A stretch of DNA of 49,739 nt from Xinfangfangia pollutisoli (GTDB lineage: Bacteria > Pseudomonadota > Alphaproteobacteria > Rhodobacterales > Rhodobacteraceae), in contig NZ_JAICBZ010000019.1 of assembly GCF_020179405.1 (NCBI RefSeq), positions 2,356-52,094 on the forward strand. The letters run 5' to 3'. A model generated the notes under the pieces. It did not search any database and was not told the DNA's origin. It was given only the letters and a program-made list of their open reading frames with translations. Below are positions 44,608 to 49,739 of this stretch, piece by piece; the stretch's first letter is position 1; every line of letters starts with the position of its first letter. Position numbers and translations under genes: made by a program.

Positions 44608-46236
44608 CTATTCCGCCGGCGGGCCCAAGGGCGGCAGGTCGTCGCGGCGCGGCACCGTGCCGCGTTCGATCATCCGGTGAACATGCGGACGTTCCGGGCC
44701 GCGATGCAGCTCGATCAGCCGGTCGTAATTCGTCGCGTCATTGGCGGTGCGGCGCTGGTTGTGGCGCAGATAGTCGGTCCAGGTCGCGACATGGTAGCTT
44801 TCGACCCAGATGTCGGGATTTTCCAGATCGCGCAGCAAGGCCCAGTGCCGCGCCCCGTCGCGGCGGCGGAAGGCGCGCCTGTCGGCCATCAGCGCCAGAA
44901 AGGCCTCGGTCTTCTCGGGCGGAATGTCCCAGTCGACCATGATCATGATCGGCCCCGACCGCGCCTTCAGATCCAGCCGCAGCGCCGGGGTGTTGAAGCG
45001 GTTGGCCGGGTCCAGGTTCACATCGTTCAGATTGGGCATCGGCAGCAGCAGGCCCAAAGCCGCCCCCACAAGGCACAGGCCCGCGGCCAGAAACAGGGCC
45101 AGCGGCACCGATCCGGTCTCGGAGACATGGCCCCAGGCCCAGGCCCCCAGCGCCATGCCGCCAAAGGCCATGGTCTGGTAGATCGCCAGCGCCCGCCCCA
45201 CCACCCAGCGCGGCGTGGCAAGCTGGGTCGAGACGTTGAAATGCGACAGCGCCATCACCCAGGCCGCCCCCGTCAGCAGAAGGCCCGGCAGCGCCAGCCA
45301 CAGCGTGGTGGCAAAGCCCAGCACCGTGGCCCCGGCCGCGAAGACCAGGAAGGCCGCGGCGACGATCACCTCGATCGAGGCGATGCGGCGCAGGGCCGGG
45401 CTGGCCAGCGCGGCCAGGATGGCGCCCAGGCCGAACACGCCCAGCGTGGCGCCAAAGGTGGTGGCCCCGCCCTCCAGCCGGTCGCGGGTGATCACCGGCA
45501 ACAGCGCCATGACCGACACGGCGGCAAAGCCGAACAGGAAGGCCCGCGCCATCACCCGCACCAGATTGGGCGACAGGGTGACATAGCGCAGGCCCGCCCA
45601 GATCGCGCTGCCCAGATGTTCGGCCGGCAGGCTGCGCTCCTCATAGGCGGGGCGCCAGCGCGCCAGCGCATAGATCACCGCCAGATAGCTGACCGCGTTC
45701 AGCGCGAACGCCGCCGCAGCCCCCATCGAGGCCACGATGATCCCCCCCGCCGCCGGCCCGACCGAGCGCATCAGGTTGAAGCTGACCGCGTTCAGGGACA
45801 CCGCCGCCGGCAGATCCTCGCGCGGGACAAGATCGCGCATCGAGGCCTGCCAGGAGGGCAGATGCAGCGCGCCGCCCAGGCCCAGCAGGAAGGTGAAGGA
45901 CAGAAGGCTCCAGGGGCCGAGCAGATCGAACCAGGCCGCCAGCGCCAGCAGCACCGACACGACGCACATGAAGCCCTGCGCCGACAGCATCACCTTGCGG
46001 CGGTCGAAATTGTCGGCCACCGCACCCGCGGCCACCGCCAGAACCATGATCGGCAGCGTGGTCGAGGCCTGGACCAGCGCCACCATCGATTCCGACGGCG
46101 TCAACTCGGCCATCTTCCACGAGGCGCCGACACTTTGGATCAGCGAGCCCAGATTCGAGACGGTCGTCGCCGTCCAGATCAGCCGGAAATTCGGGTGCCG
46201 CAGCGGGGCAAGCGGCGATTGGGACGTCTCGGGCAT
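44608..46236 (-). CDS. MFS_3-type transporter with C-terminal soluble domain
   Basis: Inner-membrane transporter of 542 residues. The first 400 or so hold twelve helices of the EntS-like MFS_3 group, with NFRLIWTATTVSNLGSLIQSVGASW at the start and ADNFDRRKVMLSAQG as the loop 2-3 signature. The last 130 residues are soluble, with MIMVDWDIPPEKTEAFLALMADRRAFRRRDGARHWALLRD and RPHVHRMIER. They look like an antibiotic-biosynthesis-monooxygenase-type ferredoxin fold, known in this family. Related proteins export siderophores or other small metabolites; the substrate here is not readable. It is convergent with the SDR gene and lies 66 bp upstream of engB's end. Confidence 0.88.
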   Translation of the reverse strand: MPETSQSPLAPLRHPNFRLIWTATTVSNLGSLIQSVGASWKMAELTPSESMVALVQASTTLPIMVLAVAAGAVADNFDRRKVMLSAQGFMCVVSVLLALAAWFDLLGPWSLLSFTFLLGLGGALHLPSWQASMRDLVPREDLPAAVSLNAVSFNLMRSVGPAAGGIIVASMGAAAAFALNAVSYLAVIYALARWRPAYEERSLPAEHLGSAIWAGLRYVTLSPNLVRVMARAFLFGFAAVSVMALLPVITRDRLEGGATTFGATLGVFGLGAILAALASPALRRIASIEVIVAAAFLVFAAGATVLGFATTLWLALPGLLLTGAAWVMALSHFNVSTQLATPRWVVGRALAIYQTMAFGGMALGAWAWGHVSETGSVPLALFLAAGLCLVGAALGLLLPMPNLNDVNLDPANRFNTPALRLDLKARSGPIMIMVDWDIPPEKTEAFLALMADRRAFRRRDGARHWALLRDLENPDIWVESYHVATWTDYLRHNQRRTANDATNYDRLIELHRGPERPHVHRMIERGTVPRRDDLPPLGPPAE

Positions 46237-46302
46237 CGGCGGCTCCTTGGCGTCAATGTGACGCAGGCCGCCGCCGGATGCCAGAGGGGCAATTGCCGCC
46301 GG

Positions 46303-46947
46303 TCACACCAGCCCGGCGATCAGCGCCCGCAGCGTCTCGATCCCCTCGCCCTTTTCCGACGAGGTGACGACCAGTTCGGGAAAGGCGGCCGGGTGTTTCT
46401 TCAGCGCCTCGATCGTCTGGGCGATATTGGCGTCGCGCGTGGCCTTGTTGACCTTGTCGGCCTTGGTCATCACCACCTGGAAGGTCACGGCAGATTTGTC
46501 GAGCAGCGTCAGGATCTCGTCATCGACCGCCTTCACGCCATGGCGGGTGTCGATCAGCACGAAGGCGCGGCGCAGCGTGGACCTGCCAGCCAGATATTGC
46601 TTCAGCAGCGCCTGCCATTTCGCGACAATGGCCACCGGCGCCTCGGCATAGCCATAGCCCGGCAGGTCGACCATATAGCGGCTGTCGCCCAGGGCGAAAT
46701 AGTTGATCTCCTGCGTACGGCCGGGCGTGTTGGAGGAGCGCGCCAGGTTCTTGCGGCCGGTCAGCGCGTTGATCAGGCTGGACTTCCCGACATTCGAGCG
46801 GCCGGCAAAGCAGATCTCGATCCGGTCGGCCGGCGGCAGTTGCGCCATGGCGGTCACGCCCTTGACGAAATCGACCGGGCCCGCGAACAGCAGACGCCCG
46901 GCTTCGCGCGCCTCATCCTCGGGTTCGGGGGCAAGGGTAAACTGCAT
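46303..46947 (-). CDS. engB: Ribosome biogenesis GTPase EngB/YsxC
   Basis: Small GTPase of 214 residues needed for large ribosomal subunit maturation. G1 GRSNVGKSS (49-57), G2 region SNTPGRTQEINYF, G3 DLPGYGYAEAP and G4 TKADK are intact, and GRTQ with PGYGYA marks the EngB family. Its ATG shares one base with the MOSC gene stop (TGATG). It forms the end of the leftward run yidC-MOSC-engB. Confidence 0.96.
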   Translation of the reverse strand: MQFTLAPEPEDEAREAGRLLFAGPVDFVKGVTAMAQLPPADRIEICFAGRSNVGKSSLINALTGRKNLARSSNTPGRTQEINYFALGDSRYMVDLPGYGYAEAPVAIVAKWQALLKQYLAGRSTLRRAFVLIDTRHGVKAVDDEILTLLDKSAVTFQVVMTKADKVNKATRDANIAQTIEALKKHPAAFPELVVTSSEKGEGIETLRALIAGLV

Positions 46948-47711
46948 CAGATCAGCTCCACCGGATCGCCTGCGGCGATCTCTCCACCGGATTCAACCAT
47001 GGCATAGATGCCGAAATCCTGATGCCCATAGCCGGCCTTCAGCGCCGCCAGCGTCTCGCCCGACTCGCGCCCGGTGGCGGGATCGGTGCAGGTGGCGCGG
47101 CAGCGGGTGATGCGCTCGCAGACGGCCAGCACGGCATCGCCGATCCGCAAGCGGCGGCCGATCAGGTCCAGTTCGGCAAAGGGCGCCAGGCCGTCAATCC
47201 ACAGATTGCCGCGGAAGCGGTGGATCGACAGGTCCATCCCCATCCGCCCCGACAGATCGCGCAGCGAGGCCAGGTTCAGGACCGAGACATATTGCTGCGG
47301 CACATCGGTCATCGCACCGTCGCCCGCCGTGGTGACGAAGGCCGGCGCCGGGCGGCTGTCGGGCCAAAGCGGACGCAGCCAGGCCAGAAGCCGCGCCTGA
47401 TCCTCGGTCCGGTCGGGCGACAGGGTGATCGCTTCGGCCCGCGGATGGCGCAGGGTGATGCGCCGCGCCTGGGGCTGCGAGGCGGCGGCGATCGCCATCA
47501 GCTCGGGCCCGGCCACGCCGCGCAGGAAGTTCATCTTCTTCGCCCATTGCGGCGCATCGGGCGCGATCTGCGCCGCCTCATGCGCCACCGCCCAGACCCG
47601 ATCAAAAGGCAGCGCGCGCCCCGCGGTCAGCGGCACGCGCGCAATTTCCTCATGTCCGATGGATTTGACCGGATGGCGGACAATCGCCGCCAGCCGGATC
47701 TCCGCGGTCAT
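46947..47711 (-). CDS. MOSC domain protein (YcbX-like)
   Basis: Protein of 254 residues with an N-terminal MOSC_N beta-barrel (AAIVRHPVKSIGHEEIARVPLTAGRALPFDRVWAVA) and a C-terminal MOSC domain. The conserved cysteine lies in RCRATCTDPATGRES, as in molybdenum-cofactor sulphurases and mARC-type N-hydroxylated-compound reductases. RFRGNLWIDGLAPFAELDLIGRRLRIG is typical. It may bind Moco and reduce N-oxygenated compounds; this is a family-based inference. Its ATG overlaps the yidC stop (ATGA) and its stop overlaps the engB start, so the three genes are translationally linked. Confidence 0.9.
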   Translation of the reverse strand: MTAEIRLAAIVRHPVKSIGHEEIARVPLTAGRALPFDRVWAVAHEAAQIAPDAPQWAKKMNFLRGVAGPELMAIAAASQPQARRITLRHPRAEAITLSPDRTEDQARLLAWLRPLWPDSRPAPAFVTTAGDGAMTDVPQQYVSVLNLASLRDLSGRMGMDLSIHRFRGNLWIDGLAPFAELDLIGRRLRIGDAVLAVCERITRCRATCTDPATGRESGETLAALKAGYGHQDFGIYAMVESGGEIAAGDPVELI

Positions 47712-49573
47712 TTCTTGCCCGCTTTCGGGGCCCCGCCCTTCGGGGCCTTGTCGGTATTGGCGGCCGCCGTGGCCGGCTTGCGCTTGAAGCCCGACTTGAT
47801 GTTGCCGAACAGGTCCGGCTTGTGGCCGTGGCTGCGCATGATCAGGTACTGCTGGGTGAAGGTGATCGTGTTGTTGGTGATCCAGTAGACGACCAGACCC
47901 GAGGCAAAGCCGCCCAGCATGAACATGAACACCCAGGGCATCCAGGCGAAGATCGAGGCCTGAACCGGGTCGGTGGGCGCCGGGTTCAGCTTTTGCTGCA
48001 GCCACATGGTGATGCCCAGCAGGATCGGCAGCGCGCCGATGAAGACCAGATGCAGGATCGTGCCCGCCGCCGGCGCATCCCAGGGCAAGAGCCCGAACAG
48101 GTTGTACAGCGACGAGGGGTCGGGCTGCGACAGGTCCTTCAGCCAGCCGAAGAACGGCGCCTGGCGCAGTTCCAGCGTGACGAAGATCACCTTGTACAGG
48201 CTGAAGAAGATCGGGATCTGGATCAGGATCGGCAGGCAGCCCGCGGCCGGGTTCACCTTGCGGTCCTTGTAAAGCTGCATCATCTCGCGCTGCAGACGCT
48301 GCTTGTCCTCGCCCGCGCGTTCCTTGATCACCTCCATCTCGGGCTGCAATTCCTTCATGCGCGCCATCGAGACATAGGATTTATAGGCCAGCGGCAGCAC
48401 CAGCACCTTCAAGACGAAGGTCAGCGCGATGATCGCCAGGCCCATATTGCCGATCAGCCCGTGCAGCCAGTGCAGCACCGAGAAGATCGGCTTGGTCAGG
48501 AAGTAGAACCAGCCCCAGTCGATCGAATCGATGAAGCCCGGGATCGCGGCCTTGCCGTCGCTGCCGGCCTGATAGTCGCGGATGGTTTCCCATTCCTTGG
48601 CGCCGGCAAACAGCCGGGTCGTGGTGGCCGAGGTCTGGCCCGCGGCCACCGTCACCGTCGGATGGCGGATCTCGGTCTGGAAGATGTCGGCATTCGGAAC
48701 GTGCTTGATGACTTCGGTGAAGGCCTGGCCCTGTTCGGGCACCAGGACCGACATCCAGTAATGGTCGGTGAAGCCCACCCAGCCATCGGCCGTGGCTTCG
48801 GACTTCTCGCCATTGTGGCCCTCGCCCTCGATCGGGTCGAGTTTGACGATGTCCTTGTATTTGATCTCGGTCAGCTCGCCATCGGCGCGGCCGACCACGC
48901 CTTCATGGACGACGAAGATGTTCTGCAGGTTCGACGGCGTGCCATGGCGCGCGATCAGGCCGTAGGGGCGCAGGGTGATATCGCCGGCGCCGCTGTTCTG
49001 CACCGTGTCGGTGACGGTGAACATGAACTTGTCGTCGACCGCGATCTCGCGGGTGAAGCGCTGGCCCTTGGTGTTCTCCCAGGCCAGTGTCACCGGCTCG
49101 CCCGGGCGCAGCGTGGCGCCCTTGGCGATCTGCCATTCGGTGTTCGGGCCGGGAACGTCTTCGGCGGTCAGGCTGCCGGCCGGCGCCCAGCCGAACAGCG
49201 CGTAATAGGCCTGGCCCTCGCCCACCGGGGTGAACAGCCGGACATCGGGGGAATCCGGGTCAAGCGTGTCGCGATAGGATTTCAGCAGCAGATCGTCGAA
49301 CCGGCCGCCGCGCATCGAGATCGAGCCCGAAAGCTCGGGCGTGTCGATGGTCAGCCGGGCGGCTTCGGGAACCGGGGCCACTTCGGCCGGCGTCGCGGCG
49401 GCGGTGCCGGCGGGCGGGGCCGCGGCGGGGCCGGTGCCGGTCGCTTCGGCCGGGGTCTGGGTCAGATCGGGGGCCGGCGCTTCGGGCGGGGGAAACAGAA
49501 CGAACCAGACCGTGATGACCAGAAAGCTGAGCACCGTGGCAAGGATCAGGTTCTTGTTGTTGTTTTCTTCCAT
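47708..49573 (-). CDS. yidC: Membrane protein insertase YidC
   Basis: Inner-membrane insertase of 621 residues. The first helix (NLILATVLSFLVITVWFVLF) starts at residue 8. A Pro/Ala-rich linker and a large periplasmic beta-domain run to about residue 350. The conserved five-helix insertase core follows: LIGNMGLAIIALTFVLKVLVLPLAYKSYVSMARMKELQPEM, the charged cytoplasmic hairpin, NPAAGCLPILIQIPIFFSLYKVI and FASGLVVYWITNNTITFTQQYLI. The hydrophilic groove Arg is not confidently located; Lys is present in FVLKVLVLP. The basic tail ends KAGKK. The 166 bp upstream of its start show nothing else. Confidence 0.97.
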   Translation of the reverse strand: MEENNNKNLILATVLSFLVITVWFVLFPPPEAPAPDLTQTPAEATGTGPAAAPPAGTAAATPAEVAPVPEAARLTIDTPELSGSISMRGGRFDDLLLKSYRDTLDPDSPDVRLFTPVGEGQAYYALFGWAPAGSLTAEDVPGPNTEWQIAKGATLRPGEPVTLAWENTKGQRFTREIAVDDKFMFTVTDTVQNSGAGDITLRPYGLIARHGTPSNLQNIFVVHEGVVGRADGELTEIKYKDIVKLDPIEGEGHNGEKSEATADGWVGFTDHYWMSVLVPEQGQAFTEVIKHVPNADIFQTEIRHPTVTVAAGQTSATTTRLFAGAKEWETIRDYQAGSDGKAAIPGFIDSIDWGWFYFLTKPIFSVLHWLHGLIGNMGLAIIALTFVLKVLVLPLAYKSYVSMARMKELQPEMEVIKERAGEDKQRLQREMMQLYKDRKVNPAAGCLPILIQIPIFFSLYKVIFVTLELRQAPFFGWLKDLSQPDPSSLYNLFGLLPWDAPAAGTILHLVFIGALPILLGITMWLQQKLNPAPTDPVQASIFAWMPWVFMFMLGGFASGLVVYWITNNTITFTQQYLIMRSHGHKPDLFGNIKSGFKRKPATAAANTDKAPKGGAPKAGKK

Positions 49574-49739
49574 CAGGAACCACCGCCGGGACAGGATTGG
49601 GATCAGCGGTCTTCAACAGAAGGGCCCGGGAAAGGTCAAGCGGATTCCCCCCCGCGGCCGGCCGATCGGGCCGGAAAGCGCGGCGCAGGGCGGCGCAGCG
49701 GACGCGCCGAAGGGGCGGGGCGTGCCGAAAGGCCATCCG

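Noticed and set aside
1-49739. Mobile elements, prophage, CRISPR or toxin-antitoxin systems
   Set aside because: No transposase, integrase, repeat-spacer array or recognisable toxin-antitoxin pair was found on either strand.

Overview
The window is a gene-dense, GC-rich chromosomal segment from an alphaproteobacterium, most likely a Rhodobacteraceae/Paracoccaceae member (Paracoccus-like). The evidence is the histidine order hisS-hisZ-hisG, a BztABCD-type amino-acid ABC transporter, an ATP12 chaperone gene beside rluC, an rpmH-rnpA-yidD cluster and a yidC-MOSC-engB cluster. No insertion sequence, phage gene, CRISPR array or ribosomal RNA was found. Almost everything reads as vertically inherited core or near-core sequence.

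Layout. 1-4865: histidine utilisation. hutI-hutH-hutU run leftward (hutU is cut by the window edge) and hutF runs rightward. A 12-bp palindrome that fits a HutC operator lies between them. 5070-6591: a DUF2087 protein and an EamA-type transporter. 6588-9885: hisS-hisZ-hisG with overlapping reading frames. 9957-12954: slyX and a soluble four-PAS hybrid histidine kinase. 13157-18156: two AraC regulators, a family VIII-like serine esterase and a Baeyer-Villiger-type monooxygenase. This looks like a ketone-to-ester-to-acid-plus-alcohol module, and two tandem direct repeats in front of the enzyme genes are candidate AraC sites. 18366-21860: dnaE. 21980-27252: iron/heme uptake, with a DUF2218-SIP ferric reductase, a TonB-dependent receptor and an SbmA/YddA-like ABC protein. 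27147-29285: an SLC13/RCK transporter and tRNA-Arg(ACG). 29343-32968: a membrane histidine kinase, a pyridine-nucleotide disulfide oxidoreductase and a TVP38/TMEM64 protein. 33302-36385: rpmH-rnpA-yidD, then fluC/crcB-rluC-ATP12, ended by a clear intrinsic terminator. 36636-41652: bztABCD plus a small secreted cysteine protein. 41668-43769: a SixA-like phosphatase, a ferredoxin-like protein and argB. 43874-46236: an SDR and an MFS_3 transporter. 46303-49573: engB, a MOSC protein and yidC, all leftward.

The most interesting points are: (a) the esterase/monooxygenase locus with its two candidate operators; (b) the HutC-like operator; (c) the iron locus, which pairs a TonB receptor with an exporter-fold ABC protein and shows no periplasmic binding protein; (d) the separation of rpmH-rnpA-yidD from yidC-MOSC-engB-argB, which looks like an inversion of about 15 kb; and (e) a 106-nt antisense 3' overlap between two transporter genes. 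I did not find a clearly new system. All functions are inferred from reading protein motifs, without database searches.
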